A stretch of DNA of 64,000 nucleotides. Source: Pedobacter fastidiosus (lineage in GTDB: Bacteria > Bacteroidota > Bacteroidia > Sphingobacteriales > Sphingobacteriaceae). The notes beneath the pieces were generated by a model, which ran no database searches, was not told the DNA's origin, and saw only the letters and a list, made by a program, of their open reading frames with translations. The translations under genes were made by a program, and so were the position numbers. The stretch covers positions 141,417 to 205,416 of the forward strand of contig NZ_JACRYL010000011.1 in assembly GCF_014306625.1 (NCBI RefSeq), read 5' to 3'. Shown here piece by piece: positions 1-8,241 of the stretch. How positions within the stretch are numbered: the first letter of the stretch is position 1; each line of letters starts with the position of its first letter.

Positions 1-677
1 GCAACGTAGGCAACAGAGGTGCAAAATGTTCCTAAAACTACAAGGAAAATCCAATCTTTTGTGCTTAAATTAAAGTGCATATTAAGTAGGGATCCATCGT
101 ATAAGCGGTATAAGGTAATCCAAAATAAGCCGCCAACAAGCTCATAGAAACCGATAATAGAAGCTTCACTTTTATGAATAAATGTAGAGTTGATGGTCGA
201 AAATAGGCTAGCTGCAAAGGCTGCTAAAAGGCCAAATATGATACCCAAAGTGTATTGCCCTTCGAACTTAAAAATCATATAAATGCCAAAGATGATGATC
301 AAGCCAACCAAAATATCACCTAAATGAAGGGGTTGTTTTTTAATTAAAGGTTCTAATATTGCAGTAAATAAAGTGAAGGACGAGAGGCATACCAAGGTTA
401 CTGAAACCGTGGAAACTTTAATAGCATGAAAGAAAAAGATCCAGTGAATGGCTACAATTCCGCCTGTTAAAAAGAACTGCATAAACTGTTTTTTACTAAC
501 TTTTATGTTGGTTTTTGTAATCAGAAAATAGGCGAAAAGTGTCGATGTAGCAATTAAAACTCGGTACCAAACCATCGGGACTGCATCTATAGAAATCACT
601 TTTCCAAGCACTCCAGTAAAGCCCCAAATTAATACAGTAAGGTGAAGAATCAGGAGGTTCTTTTTATTTGCTTCCAT
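1..677 (-). CDS. EamA/DMT-family transporter, 3' end outside window
   Basis: I translated the minus strand from the ATG at 677. It gives a run of hydrophobic helices opening MEANKKNLLILHLTVLIWGF, followed by stretches such as 'VSVTLVCLSSFTLFTAILEP', typical of the 10-helix drug/metabolite transporter (EamA) fold. About 225 residues are visible; the rest lies left of the window, so this is a partial gene only because of the edge. The ATG overlaps the TAA of the upstream permease gene by one base (TAATG), so translation is probably coupled in a tgt-permease-EamA unit. The substrate cannot be told from sequence. Confidence 0.8.
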   Translation of the reverse strand, partial: MEANKKNLLILHLTVLIWGFTGVLGKVISIDAVPMVWYRVLIATSTLFAYFLITKTNIKVSKKQFMQFFLTGGIVAIHWIFFFHAIKVSTVSVTLVCLSSFTLFTAILEPLIKKQPLHLGDILVGLIIIFGIYMIFKFEGQYTLGIIFGLLAAFAASLFSTINSTFIHKSEASIIGFYELVGGLFWITLYRLYDGSLLNMHFNLSTKDWIFLVVLGTFCTSVAYV

Positions 678-1780
678 TATTTTGGTGCTCTTTTAAGTAG
701 GTACAAACCTAAAAGACCGAAGAAAATAGTTGGCGCCAATACCGCAATAAATGGCGGTAATCCGCCCTTGGTAGAAAACATTTGCGTAAATTGATTAAAT
801 ACGATGTATGCAAAGCTTAAGAAGATTCCTATCCCCAATGATACACCAACGCCACCGCGAACCTTTCTTGATGATAACGCTACGCCGATTAAAGTGAGTA
901 CAAAGGCAGATAATGGATGTAGATAACGTTTATACTGCTCAAACATTAAATCGTTCATAATTCCTGTTCCACGGGTTCGTTCCTTCCTAATTTTCTCTGC
1001 CAGCTCTTTGGTTGTCAGGTTCTGAACAACATTATCATAAGCCGAAAAATCATCCGGACGCATATCTAGAATGGTATCTTTAAGTTTACCGTTTCCATAA
1101 ATCATAGACTCTTTCAGTCCGTCAATTTTGCGGATAGAATAATTAGATAATTGCCATTTACGTTTTAATGAATCCCATTTAATGTTATCTGCAACAATCT
1201 TTTTGGTTAAAACATCACCATTAAAATTATCCAATGAAAACCTGTATCCAGAATTGGTTTTATTGTCAAAACTTTCTATGTAAATGTAAGTTTTGTCATC
1301 CAATTTCATATGGATATTCTGTTTTGTAGAAGGATCGTTTCGCTTTACGTAAGTATTTTCGAAGTTGTTTTTAAGCGTATTTGTGTAAGGGAGAATGTAA
1401 AGGTTGGATACTAAATTGGCTGAAAATATAATGGTTGCAGAAACCAGATACGGGAATAAAAAGCGATTAAAACTAACGCCTCCGCTTAGTATAGGCACAA
1501 TTTCAGTTTGATCAGCCATTTTTGCAGTAAAGAAAATTACGGCAATAAAGTTGATTAACGGAGAAAGCATATTAACATAGAATGGGATTGACCCTGCATA
1601 ATATTTTGTTAAAATGCCCCAAAAGCTTAATCCACTGCTTAAAAAATCATCTAGTTTTTCTGATAAATCGAAAACAACAATAATAATTACAAAAATTGCC
1701 AGAGTATAAATAAATGTACCCAAGTATTTTCCGATAATATATCGGTCGATAATTTTAATGTTCCCTTTGATTATGCTCAT
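677..1780 (-). CDS. LptF/LptG-family (YjgP/YjgQ) permease
   Basis: The protein has 367 aa with the LptF/G layout: helices near residues 15-37 and 55-90, a long soluble periplasmic domain (about 130-275), then three closing helices (about 285-362). LptF and LptG form the inner-membrane part of the ABC machine that extracts lipopolysaccharide toward the outer membrane. It lies one base downstream of tgt and overlaps the next gene (EamA) by one base, so the three are likely cotranscribed. Bacteroidota often carry several such permeases; I cannot tell F from G, so no symbol is given. Confidence 0.87.
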   Translation of the reverse strand: MSIIKGNIKIIDRYIIGKYLGTFIYTLAIFVIIIVVFDLSEKLDDFLSSGLSFWGILTKYYAGSIPFYVNMLSPLINFIAVIFFTAKMADQTEIVPILSGGVSFNRFLFPYLVSATIIFSANLVSNLYILPYTNTLKNNFENTYVKRNDPSTKQNIHMKLDDKTYIYIESFDNKTNSGYRFSLDNFNGDVLTKKIVADNIKWDSLKRKWQLSNYSIRKIDGLKESMIYGNGKLKDTILDMRPDDFSAYDNVVQNLTTKELAEKIRKERTRGTGIMNDLMFEQYKRYLHPLSAFVLTLIGVALSSRKVRGGVGVSLGIGIFLSFAYIVFNQFTQMFSTKGGLPPFIAVLAPTIFFGLLGLYLLKRAPK

Positions 1781-1781
1781 T

Positions 1782-2912
1782 TTATAGCTTGTTCCCTAGT
1801 ATTTTAACCATTTTGTTTTTCCATTCATAAAACTCTCCGGTTAATATTTTCTCTCTGGCCTGTTTAACCAACCAAAGGTAGAAATGTAAATTATGGAGTG
1901 TTGCAATTTGTGCGCCAAGCATTTCCTTACTGTGCACTAAATGCCTTAAATATGCTTTACTGGTTACTAAATCTGCATGTAAATCGCTTTCGGCATCTAA
2001 AGGAGAAAAATCATCTGCCCATTTTTTGTTTCTAATGTTAATAATGCCATTTCTAGTAAATAACATTCCGTTTCGGGCATTTCTAGTTGGCATTACGCAA
2101 TCAAACATATCAACTCCGAGTGCTATATTTTCCAAAATATTTATTGGTGTACCTACACCCATTAAATAACGTGGTTTTTCGTATGGTAATATATCACATA
2201 CAACTTCTGTCATTGCATACATTTCTTCGGCAGGTTCGCCAACTGATAATCCACCAATGGCATTTCCTTCACGATTCATGCTGGCAATAAACTCTGCTGA
2301 TTTTATTCTAAGATCTTTATATACAGAGCCTTGAACGATTGGAAAAAGAGTTTGATCGAAACCGTATTTGGGTTCAGTGGTATCAAACCGCGTACAGCAC
2401 CGTTTTAACCATCGATGCGTCATCTTGATAGACTGAGCTGCATAGTTATAATCGCAAGGATAAGGGGTGCATTCATCAAATGCCATAATAATATCGGCAC
2501 CGATTGTGCGCTGAATATCCATTGCATATTCTGGCGTAAATAGATGTTTAGATCCATCAATGTGCGAGTGAAAAGTAACGCCCTCTTCTTTAATTTTACG
2601 AACTTTACTTAAAGAGTACACTTGGTAGCCACCACTATCTGTTAAAATTGGCCTATCCCAACCAATAAATTTATGTAAGCCACCAGCGCTTTCTAAAATA
2701 TCAAGTCCTGGTCTTAAATATAAATGGTAAGTATTGCCAAGAATAATTTTGGCGTCAATATCGTCTTTAAGTTCTCGTTGGTGTACAGCTTTTACGGTTC
2801 CGGCAGTTCCTACGGGCATAAAAATAGGTGTCTGTATTTCGCCGTGCGCAGTTGTAATGGTTCCTGCTCTGGCTTTTGAAAGCGGATCGTTAGCTTGTAA
2901 ACTAAATTTCAT
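1782..2912 (-). CDS. tgt: tRNA-guanine(34) transglycosylase
   Basis: Tgt exchanges guanine at the wobble position of GUN-anticodon tRNAs (Tyr, His, Asn, Asp) for the queuosine precursor preQ1. The 376-aa length is normal. Family blocks are visible: PIFMPVGTAGTVKAV near the N-terminus, the TDSGGYQVYSL block with the catalytic Asp, FDECTPYP, the IGGLSVGEP substrate loop, and the VGTPINILENIALGVDMFDCVMPTRNAR-type segment that contains the nucleophile Asp. The usual C-terminal zinc Cys cluster is not obvious: the tail reads LRHLVHSKEMLGAQIATLHN with the His and helix but few Cys. First gene of a leftward unit with the LptF/G permease, a common pairing in Bacteroidota. Confidence 0.96.
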   Translation of the reverse strand: MKFSLQANDPLSKARAGTITTAHGEIQTPIFMPVGTAGTVKAVHQRELKDDIDAKIILGNTYHLYLRPGLDILESAGGLHKFIGWDRPILTDSGGYQVYSLSKVRKIKEEGVTFHSHIDGSKHLFTPEYAMDIQRTIGADIIMAFDECTPYPCDYNYAAQSIKMTHRWLKRCCTRFDTTEPKYGFDQTLFPIVQGSVYKDLRIKSAEFIASMNREGNAIGGLSVGEPAEEMYAMTEVVCDILPYEKPRYLMGVGTPINILENIALGVDMFDCVMPTRNARNGMLFTRNGIINIRNKKWADDFSPLDAESDLHADLVTSKAYLRHLVHSKEMLGAQIATLHNLHFYLWLVKQAREKILTGEFYEWKNKMVKILGNKL

Positions 2913-3045
2913 ATGGTATTTTTTCTCGTCAAAAATCTGCCAAAAATAGCAAAAATTGAGGGCATATTTTTGTTTAATTTTTTATCAACATAAAAGGGGA
3001 TTACAGATTAAAAATGAGAAATTTGCGCCTATTTATTTTATCATC

Positions 3046-4173
3046 GTGATCTTAACTCTACCCGAAATTTGTTTGTTCGCTGCCTTTGCTTTTTGCTTAG
3101 TGGTGCAACTATATTATGTTTTATTTGTTCACCTAAAATTAGCACGCACTAAGGTTGAGGATATTCCCAAAACTGTAGGTAAGCCAATGAGTGTTATTAT
3201 CTGCGCCAGAAACGAAATTGCTAATCTTAAACAATATTTGCCAACTGTTTTAAATCAGAATTACCCTGATTTTGAAGTAGTTGTAGTTAATGATAGATCA
3301 TGGGATGGAACGGAAGAATTTTTAGAAGACCTTGAGAAACATCATCAAAATTTAAAAGTTGTTAAGGTTTTAGATAATGATAAATTTATCGCTGGGAAAA
3401 AATTTGCCGTAACAATGGGTATTAAGGCGGCTAAATACGATTGGTTGGTTTTTACTGATGCAGATTGTACGCCAGCTACAGAAAACTGGTTAATGGACAT
3501 GCAGCAGCCTGAAGATGAAAATATTGAGATCCTTTTAGCGTACTCTCCATACCTTAAAAAGAGAGGTTTATTAAATGCACTTATCCGTTTCGAAACTTTT
3601 TTTACTGCTGTTAATTATTTGTCTTTTGCCTTGAAAGGTATGCCTTACATGGGCGTGGGACGGAATATGGCTTATAAGAAAACATTGTTTTTTAAAAACA
3701 AGGGTTTTGCAGCGCATATGCATATTCCATCTGGTGATGATGATTTATTTGTTAATGCACATGCAAATCGTAATAATGTAATTGTAAAACTGAATAAAGA
3801 AAGCCATGTGTGGAGCGAACCAAATAAAACATGGGGTGGCTACCTCAGACAGAAAAAGCGTCATTTTGGGGCTGGGAAGATGTATAAGTCGAAGCATAAA
3901 TTCATTTTAAGCGTTCAAATTATTTTTCAGTTTTTGTTTTATGCTTTCTTCGTCGCTTGTATGTTTTTTAGTAGAGAGGCGCAGTATTTAGCCTTAGGCG
4001 TGTTGGGTTTAAGCATAACGATAAGATGTTTCGTTTATCCTAAATTATTGAAACGTTTAAACTATAGCGATTTACGTTGGTGGTTCCCAATATTAGATAT
4101 ACTTTTGTTCTTCTTTTTAACCTTAAATGGATTTTTAGCCATGTTTGGAAAGAAAAAAGTAAATTGGAAGTAA
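3046..4173 (+). CDS. Family 2 glycosyltransferase, membrane-bound
   Basis: A GT-A fold enzyme that transfers a sugar from a nucleotide sugar to an envelope acceptor. Visible: an N-terminal membrane helix (LPEICLFAAFAFCLVVQLYY), the MSVIICARNE start of the nucleotide-binding fold, VVVNDRSWDG, a DxD-type FTDADCTP, a GDDDLF motif, a basic RQKKRHFGAG segment in the place of QxxRW, and two or three C-terminal helices. The frame is open back to a TTG at 2956, which would give 405 aa. I prefer the GTG at 3046 (375 aa), because it starts just before the first helix and leaves room for a promoter between this gene and divergent tgt. There is no in-frame ATG before 3187, which would cut into the fold. 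Confidence 0.85.
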   Translation: MILTLPEICLFAAFAFCLVVQLYYVLFVHLKLARTKVEDIPKTVGKPMSVIICARNEIANLKQYLPTVLNQNYPDFEVVVVNDRSWDGTEEFLEDLEKHHQNLKVVKVLDNDKFIAGKKFAVTMGIKAAKYDWLVFTDADCTPATENWLMDMQQPEDENIEILLAYSPYLKKRGLLNALIRFETFFTAVNYLSFALKGMPYMGVGRNMAYKKTLFFKNKGFAAHMHIPSGDDDLFVNAHANRNNVIVKLNKESHVWSEPNKTWGGYLRQKKRHFGAGKMYKSKHKFILSVQIIFQFLFYAFFVACMFFSREAQYLALGVLGLSITIRCFVYPKLLKRLNYSDLRWWFPILDILLFFFLTLNGFLAMFGKKKVNWK

Positions 4174-4202
4174 TTCGTAATTCTTAAAGAAATAATAAAG
4201 TT

Positions 4203-4838
4203 ATGCTTGATGTTAAGCCCGATATCGTTTTAAAATATTTTCCTGATTTAACTGAGAAACAGATTGCTCAGTTTGCTCAACTCTTTGAATTATATAGCTT
4301 CTGGAATGCCCAGATCAATGTAATTTCGAGAAAAGATATCGAAGAACTTTACGAAAGACATGTTTTACACTCTTTGGGGATTGCTAGAGTATGTACTTTT
4401 AAACCGGGAGAAAACGTATTGGATGTAGGTACTGGAGGAGGTTTTCCAGGTATTCCTTTAGCAATTTTATTTCCAGAAACCCAGTTTCATTTGGTAGATT
4501 CTATTGGGAAGAAGATCAAAGTAGTTAAAGAAGTAGCTTCTGCATTAGGTTTAGAAAACTTAAAAGCAGATCATTTAAGAGCTGAACAGATTAAAGACAA
4601 ATTTAATTTTATCGTTTCGAGAGCCGTTACACGTTTGGGCGAATTTTATCCTTGGATTCAAGGAAAATTTAAGAAAGATGCGATAAATGCCATTCCAAAT
4701 GGAATTCTTTATTTAAAAGGTGGCGATTTAGATGAAGAAATTAAAGAATCAAAACTGAAAGCAGAACTTTATCCACTTTCAGCTTATTTTGAGGAGGAAT
4801 TTTTTGAAACTAAATATGTGGTTTACGTGCCACAATAG
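4203..4838 (+). CDS. rsmG: 16S rRNA (guanine(527)-N7)-methyltransferase
   Basis: RsmG (GidB) methylates G527 of 16S rRNA using S-adenosylmethionine. The 211-aa length is normal. The SAM-binding block VLDVGTGGGFPGIPLAI is intact, as are the preceding YERHVLHSLGIA segment and the later IVSRAVTRLGEF block. It follows the glycosyltransferase by 29 bases and is probably read from the same promoter. Its TAG at 4836-4838 directly touches the TAA of the convergent M56 gene at 4839, and no hairpin separates them. Confidence 0.95.
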   Translation: MLDVKPDIVLKYFPDLTEKQIAQFAQLFELYSFWNAQINVISRKDIEELYERHVLHSLGIARVCTFKPGENVLDVGTGGGFPGIPLAILFPETQFHLVDSIGKKIKVVKEVASALGLENLKADHLRAEQIKDKFNFIVSRAVTRLGEFYPWIQGKFKKDAINAIPNGILYLKGGDLDEEIKESKLKAELYPLSAYFEEEFFETKYVVYVPQ

Positions 4839-6428
4839 TTACATGAGTGTAATATAACCTCTAATAATTTTTGATTTTGCTCCATTTCCTTGAGTAATAA
4901 TTAGCTCGTATGAATAATTTCCTTCAGGTAATGGCTTTTTTGTAAAGGAATTAATTTTTCCATCCCAATCATTTTTATAATCTGAGGTAATAAAAACCTT
5001 CTCGCCACGAGTGGTATAAATTGAAATTGATTTTTTCCCTTTTTCGGTTGCTGGACTCACTAATTTTTCTCTTTCTGATCGATTCATTACAATATCTATA
5101 TTATATGGTTTATTAAGATTATTGTTTTTAATATCAATTGGAGGCGGAGGGGGCAATAAAACAGTTTTTTCAAGCGTTCCTATCTTTTGATTTTCCTTGT
5201 TTGGTGGAGGTTTAGGAAAGTCTTTCAAAACTTCAATGTTTTTTCCAGAAAGCTCAATAGCACCATATTTTGCTCCGTAACCGTACTTCTTAGTAGCTTC
5301 TTCCGCACTAAGCTCTGTTTTTTTATCATAATTTGCAGCTGCGAAAAATTTATTGTTATCCTCGATTTTTTCGCCGTTGATGATTATTAATCGTTTTTCT
5401 CTTGATGTTTGTTTATTTCTTTGTGCATTAACCGATACCTCAGTTGTGAATAACTTAGAATTCTTATCTAAATTTTTCATAGTAGTGTATTTAATTTTGC
5501 TCGTGTCTTGAGTAGATTTAATATTCTTTGGGAATAAATCTACTAGACCGTAATCTTTGGTAAATGCCATGGTAGATAGGCAAAGTATCCCTCCAATGAT
5601 TGGTAATGCAAATAGTAATTTGAGCCTAGCCCATTTTGCTGATTTTTTTTGATTTAACATGCTAATTCTTCTTTTTAAAATTGATGAACTAAATATTTGA
5701 TTGGTGAGCGCTAAATCTTGAATTCCAGTTGAATTTTTGATCAGAAAGAGTGCATAGTCGTACTTTTCAACATCATAATTGGTTATTTCCTCATCGGCTA
5801 GATATTCGTGTATTAGCTTTACATCTTCTTTAATGAAATATGTAATGGGGTTGAACCAATTTATAATTTGGAGAATTTCGAAAAACATCACATCTACGCT
5901 ATGTTTTTGTTTAATATGAACGAACTCGTGTTTAAGGATGGTGCATTTTTCAGGAAGCAAAGGATCGAGGAAGAGCAAATTGAAAAACGAAAATGCTACT
6001 TTAGATCCTTTTAAATCTATTAGTTTAACGCCATTTTCTAAAATTTTGAATTCACCTTTTTGCATCCGCATTATCTTATAAATGCTAAATATGAACTTAA
6101 ATAGGAATAAGATTGCTACAGCTGAATAAATTGTAATTAATGTATTATTAAGCGTAAAAATAGATTCATTGGGAGCTTGTAACTTTGAAAATTGAACATT
6201 TAGTTGATCAATTTCTTGAATAGGAGCATAATTAATTTCTAAAACCTCAGGCTTTTTGAAATAGCTTACCTGCATAATTGGAAGTATAAAAGCCAGCAGG
6301 CTAGTTGCCAATAAGTAAAATCTGTTTACGGAATAGAATGTTTCTTTGTGCAAGAATAATCTGTAAAACCCGTAAAATAAAATCAGGTATAGGTTTGCTT
6401 CGAGTAAATAATAGAACCAATTCATCAT
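4839..6428 (-). CDS. M56 (BlaR1/MecR1-type) sensor metallopeptidase with gliding-type C-terminal domain
   Basis: An inner-membrane sensor protease of 529 aa. Four helices span roughly residues 5-25, 35-53, 95-115 and 270-288. The cytoplasmic protease loop carries the zinc motif HEFVH in LKHEFVHIKQKHS, with the third ligand in HEYLADEE. After the last helix comes a low-complexity linker with a proline run (PPPPP) and then an unusual C-terminal domain. That tail (ISIYTTRGEKVF, then YKNDWDGK, then LPEGNYSYEL, then GYITLM) matches the gliding-motility/CHU_C C-terminal pattern. The ATG overlaps the TGA of the BlaI gene by 4 bases, so the repressor and protease form one unit. By family knowledge the protease relieves the repressor when a signal arrives; the signal is unknown. 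Confidence 0.87.
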   Translation of the reverse strand: MMNWFYYLLEANLYLILFYGFYRLFLHKETFYSVNRFYLLATSLLAFILPIMQVSYFKKPEVLEINYAPIQEIDQLNVQFSKLQAPNESIFTLNNTLITIYSAVAILFLFKFIFSIYKIMRMQKGEFKILENGVKLIDLKGSKVAFSFFNLLFLDPLLPEKCTILKHEFVHIKQKHSVDVMFFEILQIINWFNPITYFIKEDVKLIHEYLADEEITNYDVEKYDYALFLIKNSTGIQDLALTNQIFSSSILKRRISMLNQKKSAKWARLKLLFALPIIGGILCLSTMAFTKDYGLVDLFPKNIKSTQDTSKIKYTTMKNLDKNSKLFTTEVSVNAQRNKQTSREKRLIIINGEKIEDNNKFFAAANYDKKTELSAEEATKKYGYGAKYGAIELSGKNIEVLKDFPKPPPNKENQKIGTLEKTVLLPPPPPIDIKNNNLNKPYNIDIVMNRSEREKLVSPATEKGKKSISIYTTRGEKVFITSDYKNDWDGKINSFTKKPLPEGNYSYELIITQGNGAKSKIIRGYITLM

Positions 6429-6796
6429 TTATCTTTTTTAAGTTTTTCTGCCAACTGAATAATCTCATTAAGTTCTTCATTAGTCAAGCTCTTTTCCTTT
6501 ACAAGAAACGAAACCAAACTTTCATAAGAGTTTTCGAAATAATTGTTCATCACCTTATCAAGCGCAAAACGCTTGTAATCAGTTTCTTTTACAATAGGGA
6601 AGTAGATGTAGGTATTCCCAATAGCCTTATGATCTACAAAACCTTTAGTCTCCAAAACCCTTATAACAGTTGATACCGTATTATAGGCAGGTTTAGGTTC
6701 ATTCATCTTTTCAATTACGTCTTTAACCAAAGCTTCTCCCATGTCCCAAAGGATTAGCATAACTTGTTCTTCTGCTTTTGTTAGTTCTTTTACCAT
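6425..6796 (-). CDS. BlaI/MecI/CopY-family transcriptional repressor
   Basis: A 123-aa winged-helix repressor. The N-terminal LTKAEEQVMLILWDMGEALVKDVIEKM and PAYNTVSTVIRVLETKGFVDHK segments are the helix-turn-helix and wing of the BlaI family. The C-terminal half is the helical dimerisation part, whose partner protease would act on the repressor. It is first in an operon with the M56 protease and sits 4 bases downstream of an array of dyad operators, so it is almost certainly autoregulated. Nothing nearby encodes a beta-lactamase, so the regulon is unknown; antibiotic resistance should not be assumed. Confidence 0.93.
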   Translation of the reverse strand: MVKELTKAEEQVMLILWDMGEALVKDVIEKMNEPKPAYNTVSTVIRVLETKGFVDHKAIGNTYIYFPIVKETDYKRFALDKVMNNYFENSYESLVSFLVKEKSLTNEELNEIIQLAEKLKKDK

Positions 6797-6800
6797 TGTA

Positions 6801-6867
6801 ACTATTTTTGTAGTTTGCTTAATTGAAGATACGACTATTTTTATAGTTTAAAAACTATTTTTGTAGT
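6801..6867 (-). promoter_or_regulatory. Three dyad operators for the BlaI-type repressor
   Basis: Three copies of the 14-base dyad ACTATTTTTRTAGT lie at 6801-6814, 6834-6847 and 6854-6867. ACTA and TAGT arms flank an AT-rich centre, as in BlaI/MecI-type operators. The first copy is 4 bases before the repressor ATG and the other two cover the region where the promoter should be. Binding by this repressor is inferred from position and symmetry. Confidence 0.8.
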
Positions 6868-6925
6868 TTAATTTTAATTATATGTAAATCAGTGAATTAA
6901 AATTAATTTAAAAATATTTGGGCAT

Positions 6926-6954
6926 AAAAAAACCTGTCTGGATAGGACAGGTTT
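6926..6954 (-). terminator. Rho-independent terminator of the M28 peptidase gene
   Basis: AAACCTGTC and GACAGGTTT form a 9-bp stem with a 7-base loop. On the minus strand the stem runs straight into seven Ts. It lies 20 bases past the stop codon of the M28 gene. Confidence 0.88.
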
Positions 6955-6974
6955 AATTTTAATGGAGACTTTAA

Positions 6975-7922
6975 TTAATTTTTCATAATCATTTTGTCTT
7001 TTAATGTTTTTTGTAAGCCAGTTTGGTTATCTATGCTTTTAACCACCTCTAAAACTGCATTGGCAGCATCGCTAAAAAAGGGTTTAGTAATAGTAGAATA
7101 TTCATCCGTGGCTTTGTGATAGTCTTTATGATCTTCCACACCGAAGTATAAAAATGGGATGTTTTTAGCATTAAAAGCACCTTGATCACTTTGATTGGTC
7201 CAGTCATCATGACCCAGTTTAGGATCATCATGCCCAAATAGCACTTTAATATTAGAGTTATTATTAACTACGTATTTTTTCAGATCAGGATATTTAAAGG
7301 TGCCACAAACATATAATTCAGCTTTATCACTGTGACTAATCATATCCATATTTAAATCAATAGAAATTGTGTTGATTGGAACAGGAGGGTTTGATACAAA
7401 TGCTTTGGCGCCTTGCAAACCCATTTCTTCTGCATCGAAAGAGGCAAAAATAATGGTATTGTTTGGCTTATTTTTAGAAAAAAAAGCAGCGATTTTTAAA
7501 AGTCCTGCTGTACCTGAGGCATTATCATCTGCGCCGTTAAAAACTTCATCTTTAATTACGCCTAAATGATCATAATGCGCAGAAACCACAATTACATTGT
7601 TTCCCTTGCCGGGGATGTAGCCAATAATATTTGTTCCATTTACATCTGCACCTCTCGATTTAAACTTAAATTCTTGAGCATAATTAACGTTTTGAGGATA
7701 AGACTTCAACCCCAGTTTTTGAAAGCGCTCTATAATATATGCTCGTGCCATTTCTGCACCTTTTGTGCCAGTTTTTCTTCCTTGATATGCATCAGATGAT
7801 AATATTTCTACATCTTTTAACAACTGCGTATCTAATTTTCCTGATACTATAGAACTTTGTTTTTTAACTGATGAACAGCAACTTAGCATGATGGCTAATG
7901 GAAGAATATAGAGGATTTTCAT
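6975..7922 (-). CDS. M28-family zinc aminopeptidase, lipoprotein
   Basis: A secreted di-zinc peptidase of 315 aa. Metal-ligand motifs are present: VVSAHYDHLGV (His, Asp), NGADDNASGTAGLL (bridging Asp), FDAEEMGLQGA (Glu-Glu), LNMDMISH (Asp), and a final His in FLYFGVEDHKDYH. The N-terminus MKILYILPLAIMLSCCSS is an SPII lipoprotein signal. The frame stays open upstream to 8000, but that stretch is a translated palindromic repeat, so I start at 7922. The REP hairpin lies 13 bases upstream and would sit in the mRNA leader. Confidence 0.9.
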   Translation of the reverse strand: MKILYILPLAIMLSCCSSVKKQSSIVSGKLDTQLLKDVEILSSDAYQGRKTGTKGAEMARAYIIERFQKLGLKSYPQNVNYAQEFKFKSRGADVNGTNIIGYIPGKGNNVIVVSAHYDHLGVIKDEVFNGADDNASGTAGLLKIAAFFSKNKPNNTIIFASFDAEEMGLQGAKAFVSNPPVPINTISIDLNMDMISHSDKAELYVCGTFKYPDLKKYVVNNNSNIKVLFGHDDPKLGHDDWTNQSDQGAFNAKNIPFLYFGVEDHKDYHKATDEYSTITKPFFSDAANAVLEVVKSIDNQTGLQKTLKDKMIMKN

Positions 7923-7935
7923 ATTTTTTCTTTTC

Positions 7936-7998
7936 GTCATTGCGAGGCACGAAGCAAACTTAATGCTATGACAGGATTGCTTCGTGCCTCGCAATGAC
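7936..7998. repeat. REP palindrome, 22-bp perfect arms
   Basis: Arm 7936-7957 (GTCATTGCGAGGCACG and on) is perfectly repeated in reverse at 7977-7998, with a 19-base loop. The same core forms the hairpin at 14922-15006. This repetitive extragenic palindrome explains the false N-terminal extension of the M28 frame. Confidence 0.95.
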
Positions 7999-8241
7999 AT
8001 GATATTTAAATTATGCTTAAAGATATTAATTATTGGGATATTGAAAGGAAAACATAGTTTCTTTTGCTGTAAGCGTTGTTAAACATGATGGAAATGAATT
8101 AATGGACAGCAGGGCAGAGGACCGCCAAATGTTTTAGCTTTCATTTTCTAAATAGATTGCTTCGTTATTTAAAAAAGCCTCCTATTTAATAATTTAAAAA
8201 ACTACTGTTTTCGCTTTAGTCTTTAAGCTTTAACCTTTTGC

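Noticed and set aside
6425..6867. Beta-lactam resistance locus
   Set aside because: BlaI and M56 proteins are general regulatory pairs in Bacteroidota and no beta-lactamase or PBP gene is adjacent.
7923..8000. 26-residue N-terminal extension of the M28 gene (MSLRGTKQSCHS)
   Set aside because: It is a translated REP palindrome; the lipoprotein signal begins at 7922.
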